NCBI RefSeq assembly: GCF_022496765.1
Contig: NZ_VANV01000009.1
Coordinates: 186,034-250,033, forward strand
DNA: 64,000 nucleotides
From: Acidaminobacter sp. JC074
Lineage (GTDB): Bacteria > Bacillota > Clostridia > Peptostreptococcales > Acidaminobacteraceae
Direction: 5' to 3'
Position numbers and translations under genes: made by a program. Each line of letters begins with the position of its first letter. Position 1 is the stretch's first letter. Shown piece by piece: positions 34,238-42,526 of the stretch. The notes under the pieces were generated by a model. It did not search any database. It was given only the letters and a program-made list of their open reading frames with translations, and was not told the origin of the DNA.

Positions 34238-36654
34238 GCCAATTTATTAAATTCCTTATAAAACTGTACTTTACTCGAAAAAGTGCGAACTTCATCCATC
34301 ACATCCTCAAGTATCAAATCAGTCTGAGGTATGTTGTAAGGTGTAGACATTTTAGACAAGGTATCTAAATCATCTCTAAGGCTTACCAGTCTGAAGTTCA
34401 TGCAAGACCCCTTAAGTTTATGAAGCATATCATTAAGGCTTGCTTTTTCTCCATTTCTGATGATGGTTCTCATTTTTTCAATTCTGTCTGGACTGTACTC
34501 TGATATAAGAGTCATAGCCAGTTCATAAGTCAAAGCTTTATTCCCCTTTAAAAGCATTTCTACCATCTCAAGTTCAGCGACATCTCCTTCATCGAAGATC
34601 TCTTCAATTGCCTTATCTTGATGATGTTTTTCTGTAAAATATTCAGGAATAAAGTTCTGTTTATTGGATAAATGTTTACTAATGCATTTCATCATAGATT
34701 CATATGCTAGAGGCTTTGGAAGAAAATCGTCCATGCCTTCTTTTAGTAACTTTTCTCTATCTTCATTCATGGCGTGTGCTGTTAGTGCAATTACCGGAAT
34801 ACTGTTGTAATCAGGATTCTTTCGAATCGCCCGAAGGGCTGTTATACCATCCATAATAGGCATCGATATATCTGTAAAGATCAAATCGACCCTAACTTGT
34901 TCTAAGGCTTCTAAGAGTTCCTTACCATTGTTGACAACTATGATTTTCACATTAGAGTTCTTAAACATTTCATGAATAAGAATCTGGTTGATTTCATGGT
35001 CCTCAGCTATCAATACCTTTACTTCTGGTACATTCTCATAGACGGTATCATCCACTTGATCGAAGTCCTCACAAACTTCAAAGGGCAGTTGAAAATAAAA
35101 TACCGAACCTATGCCTTTAGAAGAAATCACGTCCAGTTCGCCACCCATTGCATGAACCAGCTGCCTTGAAATCGACAGCCCAAGCCCAGTGCCGGCGTAC
35201 CTTTTCTTGTAAACATCCTCTAATTGGTCAAAGGCTTCAAATATCCTCTTTTGCTCATCTATTGGAATACCAATACCAGAATCTTTAACAACTATTTTCA
35301 TGGTAGACTCGTCTTCCATATACTGAAATTCAAGCCTTACCAAGCCTTCTTCTGTAAACTTAATGGCATTATTAATCAGATTAATAATGACCTGTTTTAA
35401 CCTTAAACCATCCATGTAGACTGCATCTGGCAGTCTCGGGTCAAGGTTAACATAAAATTTTATACCCTTCTTCTTCGCCTCCAGTTCAAACATCGGCACG
35501 ATCTCAGAAACTAAATCTCTAAGAAGAAGTGGTGATTTAACAATTTTTATTTGTCCTGACTCTATCTTAGAAAAATCTAAGATGTCGTTGATGATATGAA
35601 GTAAACTCACACCTGACCTGTTAATAAAGTTCAGAAGTTTTGACTGTTCACTAGACAAGCCTTCTGACTTTAACAAGACATTTGTAAGTCCTAATATACC
35701 ATTCATTGGTGTTCTAATCTCATGACTCATATTTGCCAAAAACAAGGACTTGGCACGATTCGACTTCTTTTCAATTTCGGTAAGACGATTTAATTCCTGT
35801 TCACGAAGTGTCTCAGACGTCTTATCGATAAAAATGCAGACAATCCCTACCTGTACTTGCTCATCTGAAATGATGGGTAAAAGTTCTATTTGATAGTTTT
35901 TTACCATGCCATTTTTCATAACGATTCGATAGGAGTTCTTGATATTAGAACCTGAAAAAGATCTTTTTAACAAAAGCTTTATAAGCTCATGTGATTCTAA
36001 ACTCAGTGTATGGAGCTTTGAAAACTCAACCACATCCCACACATTCTCAAAGTCGCTCAGCTTTATGCCAAACATCTGCATATTGCTGACATGTCTTTTG
36101 TTTTTAAAGATGAAACTGCCATCCATATCAAAGGCTACAAAACTATAGAGCTTGACTTTTTCTTCTAAATTTTTTAGTAAAGTATAAGAACTTAAATCTT
36201 TGTTCTTCCAAAATTTGTTCTTATTTTCTTTAACTACAAACTTATAGTAAAGACCAAACTTTTCTTCATGTCTTGTACCTGTGAAATGGATTTCATCGGT
36301 ATAGTCATCCTTATAAACAATGTCATTAAGTTCCTTCAACTGTTTACTGGATTCATATTTTTTTATAGCTTGAGAAAGCTTTTCCTCCAAGCCTAGCAAT
36401 GATTGACCTCTATGGTCTGAAGGAAAAATGTTTTTAAGCGAACTGTTGTATTCAAACTGATTATTATGAAGGTCATAAAGAGCAAGACCTTCATCGGACT
36501 GCAGTTGCTGGTTTATAAATATCAATCCTTTTGATTCAAGCAGCTCATGATCATACTTTTCTAAAAGCTTTACATCTTTTTTTCTTTCATACAGCAAATA
36601 AAATGTAAAGAACACGAAGAACACTATCATACCAAACATTATGTAATCCGACAT
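34234..36654 (-). CDS. Hybrid sensor histidine kinase (PAS, HisKA, HATPase, REC, Hpt)
   Basis: An 806-residue membrane-bound phosphorelay kinase. One N-terminal helix (MFGMIVFFVFFTFYLLY) is followed by two PAS-like sensor domains (about 40-290). Next come HisKA with MSHEIRTPMNG, an HATPase with a DSGIGI motif and GTGLGLSI, a receiver with LIFTDISMP and LPKPL, and a C-terminal Hpt domain whose histidine lies in MLHKLKGSC. All phosphotransfer residues are present, so a four-step relay is possible. It lies 13 bases downstream of the REC-DUF2294 regulator, the likely final receiver. The gene ends inside the pilus promoter, a position suggesting, but not proving, control of pili. Confidence 0.9.
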   Translation of the reverse strand: MSDYIMFGMIVFFVFFTFYLLYERKKDVKLLEKYDHELLESKGLIFINQQLQSDEGLALYDLHNNQFEYNSSLKNIFPSDHRGQSLLGLEEKLSQAIKKYESSKQLKELNDIVYKDDYTDEIHFTGTRHEEKFGLYYKFVVKENKNKFWKNKDLSSYTLLKNLEEKVKLYSFVAFDMDGSFIFKNKRHVSNMQMFGIKLSDFENVWDVVEFSKLHTLSLESHELIKLLLKRSFSGSNIKNSYRIVMKNGMVKNYQIELLPIISDEQVQVGIVCIFIDKTSETLREQELNRLTEIEKKSNRAKSLFLANMSHEIRTPMNGILGLTNVLLKSEGLSSEQSKLLNFINRSGVSLLHIINDILDFSKIESGQIKIVKSPLLLRDLVSEIVPMFELEAKKKGIKFYVNLDPRLPDAVYMDGLRLKQVIINLINNAIKFTEEGLVRLEFQYMEDESTMKIVVKDSGIGIPIDEQKRIFEAFDQLEDVYKKRYAGTGLGLSISRQLVHAMGGELDVISSKGIGSVFYFQLPFEVCEDFDQVDDTVYENVPEVKVLIAEDHEINQILIHEMFKNSNVKIIVVNNGKELLEALEQVRVDLIFTDISMPIMDGITALRAIRKNPDYNSIPVIALTAHAMNEDREKLLKEGMDDFLPKPLAYESMMKCISKHLSNKQNFIPEYFTEKHHQDKAIEEIFDEGDVAELEMVEMLLKGNKALTYELAMTLISEYSPDRIEKMRTIIRNGEKASLNDMLHKLKGSCMNFRLVSLRDDLDTLSKMSTPYNIPQTDLILEDVMDEVRTFSSKVQFYKEFNKLA

Positions 36655-36667
36655 AAATCATCCACTT

Positions 36668-37450
36668 CTACAGCACTTTTTTTTTAGCTAAAGACATTGT
36701 AAATACAAAAGTCTCCACTGACTTGTCAATATCAATCTCATAATTATCGAGTACCAGCGGCATGCCCAGCACCCCTCTCATATCTTCTATCACTTCATCC
36801 ACATAGCCTTGATACAGAGTCGATCTCATAAACTCTACCAGATTAGAATTTCTTTCTAATTTGATTGTTTTCAACTCAATTGGCGTTAAAACATCAAAGT
36901 TTTTAACCTCAATTCTAGATCCGTTTATAAAAACATGGATATCACTTGGTCCTTTACCAACAACATACTTTGTAAAACGCTGCATGATAGCCTTTAGTCG
37001 TGATTCCTTAAACTCTTTATCATGAATGGCTACCCTGGCTATTTTACCAGAATAACCTCTATTCATCATACGATAAGCTAAAATATTCAGGCTGTTTACA
37101 ATAGACTGTTTTGTCATCGGCTTTACAATATACTTATCAATACCTAGATTGGTTGACTTTAAAATCTCATTTACATCATTCACTTCTGTGCATACAACGA
37201 TGCCGCATTCTGATCCTGATCTTCTAATGTGCTCGATGACACCAAAGCCATCTATCTCAGGCATTCTTAAGTCTGTGATAACTATATCTGGCTGATACTT
37301 TTCAAACTTCTCTAAAGCTTCTTTACCATTACTGGCAACATATACTTTACCCACTAATTCTTTAATCATCTCTTTTGTGATGGATTGAGTGATTAAGTCA
37401 TCCTCAACAAACAAGACTCTTAAATTTACTAAAATCTCTTTTACTCTCAT
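36668..37450 (-). CDS. Response regulator fused to a DUF2294/MpsC-like domain
   Basis: A 260-residue protein. Residues 1-125 are a receiver with EDD at the acidic pocket, phospho-acceptor in IVITDLRMPE, and lysine in IVKPM. Residues about 140-260 match the DUF2294 (MpsC) family: KYVVGKGPSDIHVFI, LTPIELKTI, LVEFMRSTLYQGYVDEVI and GVLGMPL. That family is known mainly as a small cytoplasmic protein linked to sodium-dependent membrane potential and bicarbonate uptake systems in staphylococci; as a response-regulator output its action is unclear. There is no DNA-binding domain. ATG 37450 has AGGAG six bases upstream and is preferred to the ATG three bases earlier. It is co-transcribed with the hybrid kinase. 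Confidence 0.78.
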   Translation of the reverse strand: MRVKEILVNLRVLFVEDDLITQSITKEMIKELVGKVYVASNGKEALEKFEKYQPDIVITDLRMPEIDGFGVIEHIRRSGSECGIVVCTEVNDVNEILKSTNLGIDKYIVKPMTKQSIVNSLNILAYRMMNRGYSGKIARVAIHDKEFKESRLKAIMQRFTKYVVGKGPSDIHVFINGSRIEVKNFDVLTPIELKTIKLERNSNLVEFMRSTLYQGYVDEVIEDMRGVLGMPLVLDNYEIDIDKSVETFVFTMSLAKKKVL

Positions 37451-37453
37451 CAT

Positions 37454-37665
37454 CGTCTCCTAACATGTAGACTAACTTATCGCCATTTAGCTCAACGAAT
37501 AAGGTGATATCATCATAATGGATAAGACTAAACAAAAAATAAACAAAATGTTAAATTAATGTCGAATTTGCTAGAATAATTTCATTTTTGCTACAAAAGT
37601 AAAGTTTTATTGCACATGTCAAAGCCTTGGTATTGGCGGATTTTCATTTATGTAAATCAAGAAAA
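37454..37665. other. Non-coding gap between Y_Y_Y gene and REC-DUF2294 gene
   Basis: About 210 AT-rich bases. On the minus strand a TTGACA lies near 37617, but I see no matching -10 at 17 bases. A possible -10, TATGAT, lies near 37518 closer to the regulator gene. No T-tailed hairpin ends the upstream gene, so some read-through into the regulator is possible. Nothing else recognisable. Confidence 0.4.
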
Positions 37666-38205
37666 TTAATTTTTTACATAAATTTTTACGAAGTACCTGC
37701 CTGAGTTCTTTAAAACATACTCATAAGTAGAAGCTGCAGTCCAGTTCTTAACATGAACACGGTCATCATTTCTATAAACAATGTATTGATACATGGCATT
37801 TTCTACATCTTCAACATCAATTTTAAGGACATCCCCTTTGACCTTGTAAGTTGGTTCATTGTACTTTATGATGCGGGTCGATCCTGTAGAAGAAAGAATG
37901 TTTTTACATTCTACCATAGACGCTACTGACTCCAAGCCGTTATCTGCTATTACTTCAACGTGATACTTACCTGGCTTTACATCATAATAATTAAATACTG
38001 AATGTACCTTTGTAAATAAATCCACCAACATGCCATCTTTAAATATTTTATAGGTATAAGATAGAGCTGGTCTATTTGTTTTCACAAAGACAATCAATGC
38101 TTTCGCACCTTCTTCACTTTCCTTTATGTATGATTTCAATCCTACAATCTTTAATGGTTCTATTAATATTCTATTTTTATTCAATTCATATTGCTCTAAA
38201 ATCAT
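37666..38205 (-). CDS. Small Ig-like (Y_Y_Y-type) repeat protein without signal peptide
   Basis: A 179-residue protein made of two beta-sandwich repeats. The first has SYTYKIFKDGMLVDLFTK and KPGKYHVEVIADNG; the second YQYIVYRNDDRV and KNSGRYFVKIYVKN. The pattern (Tyr strand, short turn, Lys-Asp-Gly, then a Gly-x-Tyr-x-Val strand) matches the triple-tyrosine (Y_Y_Y) repeats of the secreted metallopeptidase encoded just upstream. No signal peptide or membrane helix is found, so it should stay in the cytoplasm or leave by another route. It has its own promoter and a leader RNA with terminator of the same type as its neighbour, pointing to shared control. Function unknown. Confidence 0.6.
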   Translation of the reverse strand: MILEQYELNKNRILIEPLKIVGLKSYIKESEEGAKALIVFVKTNRPALSYTYKIFKDGMLVDLFTKVHSVFNYYDVKPGKYHVEVIADNGLESVASMVECKNILSSTGSTRIIKYNEPTYKVKGDVLKIDVEDVENAMYQYIVYRNDDRVHVKNWTAASTYEYVLKNSGRYFVKIYVKN

Positions 38206-38214
38206 TTGTCACCT

Positions 38215-38348
38215 CAAAAAAACAAAAACCGGTACCCTAAAAAATTAAGATACCGGCTACTTTTAATCCTAAACGAAAATCGAGCAAACCAATTATGATA
38301 TTTTGTACAAACTCTACAAATTTCCAGCTCTGTGTCCTTCCACCTGTA
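38215..38348 (-). ncRNA. Leader RNA B with terminator (candidate riboswitch)
   Basis: The transcript would start near 38347. It shows AGGTGGAAGGACACAGAGCTG, then GTTTGTACAAAATATCATAA and TTGGTTTGCTCG. It ends with a terminator having a CCGGTA/TACCGG stem followed by TTTTTG and more T, about 10 bases before the Y_Y_Y gene. The boxes AGAGCTG and TTTGTACAA are identical in leader C at 42345 and close to leader A at 34060. The rest of 38206-38406 holds the promoter. Confidence 0.65.
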
Positions 38349-38353
38349 ATGTC

Positions 38354-38382
38354 ATAATACACGTTTTATATTTTTTTGTCAA
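38354..38382 (-). promoter_or_regulatory. Promoter of the Y_Y_Y-repeat gene
   Basis: TTGACA (38377-38382) and TATTAT (38354-38359), 17 bases apart, on the minus strand. The start near 38347 begins leader RNA B. Confidence 0.75.
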
Positions 38383-38406
38383 CATATCATAACGATTCGT
38401 CGAAAA

Positions 38407-41400
38407 CTAATTCTTTTTTACTACAAAATGCATAACCTCTTTGAAATCGTAGTTCACGATGTTACCAGCCTTATCTACAAGCTTCATAGATGCCAGACCC
38501 CAAGTACCGGGTTCACTACCCTTTGGTAGGATATAAGTGTCCGTATACTTCTTCCACTCACTAGCCTGACCCTTAAAGTAAGTTGTGTAAGTGTTTGAAT
38601 GCTGTAAATAAGTAAATGTTTCTTTACCTTGTGGACTTCTAAGTCTGTAAGAGATTGTTCCTACACCAGACAAATCATCTTTTGCATAGAATGTGATTTT
38701 TACCTTTGTTTCACCGTTAGGTTTAGATGGATTTGTAGGTGTTGCTTCCACAGTAATTCTATTTAAGTCTATTTCAGCCTTCTTACTGTCAGGACTCTTA
38801 GTTGTTACATGGATAATAACAGGTCTTTCATCTCTAGATGAATACGAGAAGCGTTGTGACCCATAGTTAAGTGCTGCATCTTTCATCTTAAGATACGACA
38901 CCATGTAATTACCCGATGCATGGAAGTCTGTTACTGGGAATCTTACCTCAGCAAGCCCTTCAGAATTGACATTGCCATAACCTTCAAGTCTATATTGCTG
39001 ACGGTTAGGACCTACTAAAGCCGCATATACAGGATAGTGTGATGCCATTTCCTGATTTTCTTCAAAAGCCCATGTTGCAACTACATATTGAACTGGTTTG
39101 CCATCTTCTCTACCATTTTCAATGCGAAGCTTTAATGAGTTCTTAACATATTTAGGTGCTTGTAAATCTTCATTTGAGTTGTTGATGTACATCATCCAAC
39201 CAAAGTCAGTAATGCCTTCAAATCTCTCATTGCCAGCACCATCGATAAGGACTATTTGATCCACATGCCAGTAACCTGCTTTACAGTTCTTTGGAAGTGT
39301 AAAAGAGCCACTTAACTTATCACTTAAACCGCCACCTCTAGCTGATAGATAGATATCCTTAAATGTACCCGCTTCAGAGAATATTCTCATGTAAGCATAC
39401 TTGGCCTTTAAGTTCTTATCACCATGTGTATCTAAAGTCAGATCAATCTTAACGCGTTTTGTTTCATTTGCATCTCCGTCAACTTCGACTTTGATGTTTT
39501 TAATCTTGCCTGGATAATCATAATCAGGCTCTAGGTTATAAACTTCAAACTGTAAGTCTTCTCTGATTTGAACCACATATCTGTCACCTTGCATGATTCT
39601 ATTTTGAATAAACTCATGTTTTTCAGGTGCAACTGCCATTAATTTATCTGGATTGAAAACATAGAACGATACCGATTCAGCCATATCTTCATTTGGATTG
39701 TTACCATGTGCATAAGCTGTTACGAATGATGTTTGTTTAGTTGTTGCCCAACCATCACCATCTTCACTTGTCTTATACCAGCCACCAAGTTCAGCCCATT
39801 CAGCCTTTAGTTCATCACTGAATAAGTTTTCCCACATAAAGTGTGTCTTCTCATGTACAATAAGCTTTTGCATATGAGATATTTCTGTTGTAAATGCCGT
39901 ATCCATAAACTCAATATATGAATTTCTATTTTTTGACGGCCAAGCAACAGCTGGTGCTTCAGGATAAAGTGGATGCGGATGACCATCTCTTCTTCTTAAG
40001 AGGTATCTTAAACCCTTTACCTTATGGAAGCCTTCAGGCATTTCTTCAAATGCATTGATGATTAAAACAAGCTCTTCAGCCTTAAACTGCATAAATGATT
40101 CTCTGCCTTCATCTGTACATACCAGTGAATCATAGTTCCTTATAACTGTTGTTACACCATATCTTTCATTAAGAATTTTTTCAACTTTATTTAAGTCTTT
40201 ACCATGGTTTGTAACAAATCTAACACTAGCCTGGTGTAACTTCTTAGAGAAATAGGTACCAGATACGCCATCTACAACCGCTTGACGAGGTGTTGCATTA
40301 GTGAGTGCTGCTTCAGAAAGTGTGACAACTTTTTTACCGTTTTCTGTTGTAATCTTAATGTCATTTGTTAAATGCTGGTCTGTAATTCTCCATACAGACT
40401 CTTTGATTTTTCTCGAGCTAGTATTTACATCTTGAGGAATTTGCTCCATAGTCTTTAATAAAGCAGAAGCATACTCAGCATTCCATTTGTCATTGTAATC
40501 ATCTAAGATAATTGAATACTTCTCTCTTAACTTGAAAGAGGCAGATGATAAATCCATTTCAATGATCTTATTACCTAATTTCACTTCTGGTGGTGTCACG
40601 ATATGAGCTGTCGTTTCATAACCAGCCGTCGAACCATCAAATGACCACTCATAAACAAACTTATCCGTCTTATTGGTTCTAACTTGAATCTCAGTAACAG
40701 CTGTTCCCGATTCTCTATTTATGGTATCAGAACGCTCTAAGAAATAATCAGCCCCGTCAATCTTTAACTTGTAAGCACCTGCTGGAAGATCAGTAAATGT
40801 AAACACACCTTCTCCAACAACTTGAGTTACCAGAGTTTTCTTAGCAGACACTGCAATAATCTTTAGTGGATATGAAGGATCATAACCTTCTACAGTACCA
40901 TTTATATTAAATGTCCCTGTATTTTCTTCAGGTGTTAAAGAATCTCTTGTTACATTTTCAGGCTGAGATTCAGTAATTGGTGTTGCTTCAACAACCGGAG
41001 TCGTCTCAACGACTGGTGTAGTTTCAACGATTGGCGTCGCTTCAACAACTGGTGTTGTTTCTTCTTTTACGACATAAGCTACAGCAATGGATTCCTTTTT
41101 TGTTGTATTGCCATATGCATCTTTTGCAGTAACAAGAACTGAGTAGTTGCCCTCATCAAGATCGTAAAGGTATTTAAGGTTGTTGGTTTGCTTAAAAGTC
41201 TTAAATAACTTGCCGTCTTTCATAAAGTCAAATTGATAATCAACACCCGCTTGACTACCAATCACCATAGCAGATAAGTAAGGATTGTCCCCTTGCTTAA
41301 GGGTTAACTCAACTTGATCAAATAATTTAACATCTACTTTTTTAAAGTCAATAAGCTCAGACTTTTCAGTATCAACCACTTCATTATCTTTCATTGCAGA

Positions 41401-42312
41401 GTAGTAGATTTGATACTTACCTGGATCTATTTGGTCAACAATTGTCTTTTCTTTGTAAGTATTAATTGTCTTAAAAAGTTGATTGTCTTTATAAACTTCC
41501 AGCTTGTTTTTGTAACTTGAGTCTATATTTCTTACGTATATAACCAACTGACCCTTATTAGGTTGTGGATGTTTTAGAATTTTGGCTTCTGTACTAACAA
41601 TTACATCTTTAACCATATCTTCTAAGTTTACATCCACTGTTTTTGATGTCTCAGTTACAGACTTACCATCTTTATCTGTAATTGTAACTCGAATCTTATA
41701 GACACCTGGATCTGTTTGACCAAAGTTAAAGTTAGGTGATTTAGAGTTGATGGTTTTAACAACCTTATCACCTCTCATGTAATCGTACTTGTACTTTAAA
41801 CCTTCACCATCTGCTTTGACCAGTAGTGTAATCGAATGAACCTTGCCATTCTTTTTTACTGGTATGACTTTAAGCTCATTGATTTTTAGACCTTTGTCTT
41901 CAACAACTTCAGCAGCCTGAGCTTTGACTTCTTCTACTTGACCAACTTGAACCGAGTTAGACTGCTTAGAAACACTTCTACCACTTTGATCTGTTGCTGT
42001 TACCTTGACAACATATGTACCAGCTTGCAAGCTGTAGCAGTTAAATGCTCTTGATTTTGTTGTAAAGTTCTTAACCACTTGTCCATCTTTCAGGTATTCA
42101 AACTTATACGACTTAACATTACCTGATGCACTAACAACAGCCAATACACTTTCACCATTACTGGTCTTTAATACTTCAGCACTGACTTCTTTAATTTCTA
42201 CGTCAGCTACTTCATTCTGCGCCGCGTAAACAGGTGTATAATATGCAAAACACTGTCCACACCATAAAGATAAAATCAATATTACAGTCAATATTAATTT
42301 CAATTTCTTCAT
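38407..42312 (-). CDS. Secreted zinc metallopeptidase with Ig-like repeats (lethal-factor-type fold)
   Basis: A 1301-residue exported protein. The signal peptide (KLKLILTVILILSLWCGQCFA) is followed by about four Y_Y_Y-type Ig repeats (35-415), for example KFEYLKDGQVV and AGTYVVKVTATD. A linker of TTPVVE/ATPIVE hexapeptides spans about 418-450. A carboxypeptidase-regulatory-like domain (FTFTDLPAGAYKLKIDG) follows. A peptidase domain holds H820-E-x-x-H824 (VHEKTHF) with a likely third ligand Glu in NEDMAES near 874, matching the gluzincin pattern of anthrax-lethal-factor-type and Zmp1-like peptidases. The C-terminal 400 residues are Ig-like domains. No sortase or SLH anchor is seen. Leader RNA C precedes it. 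It probably cuts surface or host proteins; the substrate is unknown. Confidence 0.78.
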   Translation of the reverse strand: MKKLKLILTVILILSLWCGQCFAYYTPVYAAQNEVADVEIKEVSAEVLKTSNGESVLAVVSASGNVKSYKFEYLKDGQVVKNFTTKSRAFNCYSLQAGTYVVKVTATDQSGRSVSKQSNSVQVGQVEEVKAQAAEVVEDKGLKINELKVIPVKKNGKVHSITLLVKADGEGLKYKYDYMRGDKVVKTINSKSPNFNFGQTDPGVYKIRVTITDKDGKSVTETSKTVDVNLEDMVKDVIVSTEAKILKHPQPNKGQLVIYVRNIDSSYKNKLEVYKDNQLFKTINTYKEKTIVDQIDPGKYQIYYSAMKDNEVVDTEKSELIDFKKVDVKLFDQVELTLKQGDNPYLSAMVIGSQAGVDYQFDFMKDGKLFKTFKQTNNLKYLYDLDEGNYSVLVTAKDAYGNTTKKESIAVAYVVKEETTPVVEATPIVETTPVVETTPVVEATPITESQPENVTRDSLTPEENTGTFNINGTVEGYDPSYPLKIIAVSAKKTLVTQVVGEGVFTFTDLPAGAYKLKIDGADYFLERSDTINRESGTAVTEIQVRTNKTDKFVYEWSFDGSTAGYETTAHIVTPPEVKLGNKIIEMDLSSASFKLREKYSIILDDYNDKWNAEYASALLKTMEQIPQDVNTSSRKIKESVWRITDQHLTNDIKITTENGKKVVTLSEAALTNATPRQAVVDGVSGTYFSKKLHQASVRFVTNHGKDLNKVEKILNERYGVTTVIRNYDSLVCTDEGRESFMQFKAEELVLIINAFEEMPEGFHKVKGLRYLLRRRDGHPHPLYPEAPAVAWPSKNRNSYIEFMDTAFTTEISHMQKLIVHEKTHFMWENLFSDELKAEWAELGGWYKTSEDGDGWATTKQTSFVTAYAHGNNPNEDMAESVSFYVFNPDKLMAVAPEKHEFIQNRIMQGDRYVVQIREDLQFEVYNLEPDYDYPGKIKNIKVEVDGDANETKRVKIDLTLDTHGDKNLKAKYAYMRIFSEAGTFKDIYLSARGGGLSDKLSGSFTLPKNCKAGYWHVDQIVLIDGAGNERFEGITDFGWMMYINNSNEDLQAPKYVKNSLKLRIENGREDGKPVQYVVATWAFEENQEMASHYPVYAALVGPNRQQYRLEGYGNVNSEGLAEVRFPVTDFHASGNYMVSYLKMKDAALNYGSQRFSYSSRDERPVIIHVTTKSPDSKKAEIDLNRITVEATPTNPSKPNGETKVKITFYAKDDLSGVGTISYRLRSPQGKETFTYLQHSNTYTTYFKGQASEWKKYTDTYILPKGSEPGTWGLASMKLVDKAGNIVNYDFKEVMHFVVKKN

Positions 42313-42344
42313 TAAAACCCTCCTAGAACTAACCTTTTTCCATT

Positions 42345-42482
42345 AGTGGATAAATAAAAAACCGGCATCAAAAACGATGTTTTTGATACCGGTAAATTTC
42401 AAGCATGCATACTATCCACCTTGCCAGTTATACAATTGTACAAATCTTCATGTAGCTCTCAGCTCTAAGTCTGTTCACCATG
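42345..42482 (-). ncRNA. Leader RNA C with terminator (candidate riboswitch)
   Basis: The transcript starts near 42481. It shows GGTGAACAGACTTAGAGCTG, then GATTTGTACAATTGTATAA and CTGGCAAGGTGGATAG. It ends with a long terminator: ACCGGTATCAAAAAC pairs with GTTTTTGATGCCGGT, followed by TTTTTA. The coding start is about 35 bases on. Layout and conserved boxes match leaders A and B. Confidence 0.65.
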
Positions 42483-42487
42483 TGACT

Positions 42488-42516
42488 ATAATATACTAAG
42501 AAAAAATGTCTGTCAA
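42488..42516 (-). promoter_or_regulatory. Promoter of the metallopeptidase gene
   Basis: TTGACA (42511-42516) and TATTAT (42488-42493) on the minus strand, 17 bases apart, starting leader RNA C near 42481. The -35 lies 11 bases past the stop of the symporter gene. Confidence 0.75.
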
Positions 42517-42526
42517 CTAGAACTTT

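Noticed and set aside
36661..36690. Lysine-rich end with a run of T bases as a terminator.
   Set aside because: It encodes the KKKVL C-terminus of the regulator and has no hairpin beside it.
40970..41050. Repeated hexapeptide-coding DNA (PVVETT/PIVEAT) as a CRISPR or tandem DNA repeat.
   Set aside because: It is in frame within the metallopeptidase linker, with codon-level variation; no spacers.
34060..42482. c-di-GMP-I (GEMM), T-box or SAM-type riboswitch as the identity of the three leaders.
   Set aside because: None of the signature core sequences (GCAAACC with GACGCAAAGCC; GGGTGGNACC; AGAG box with GNUG) is found, so I leave the class open.
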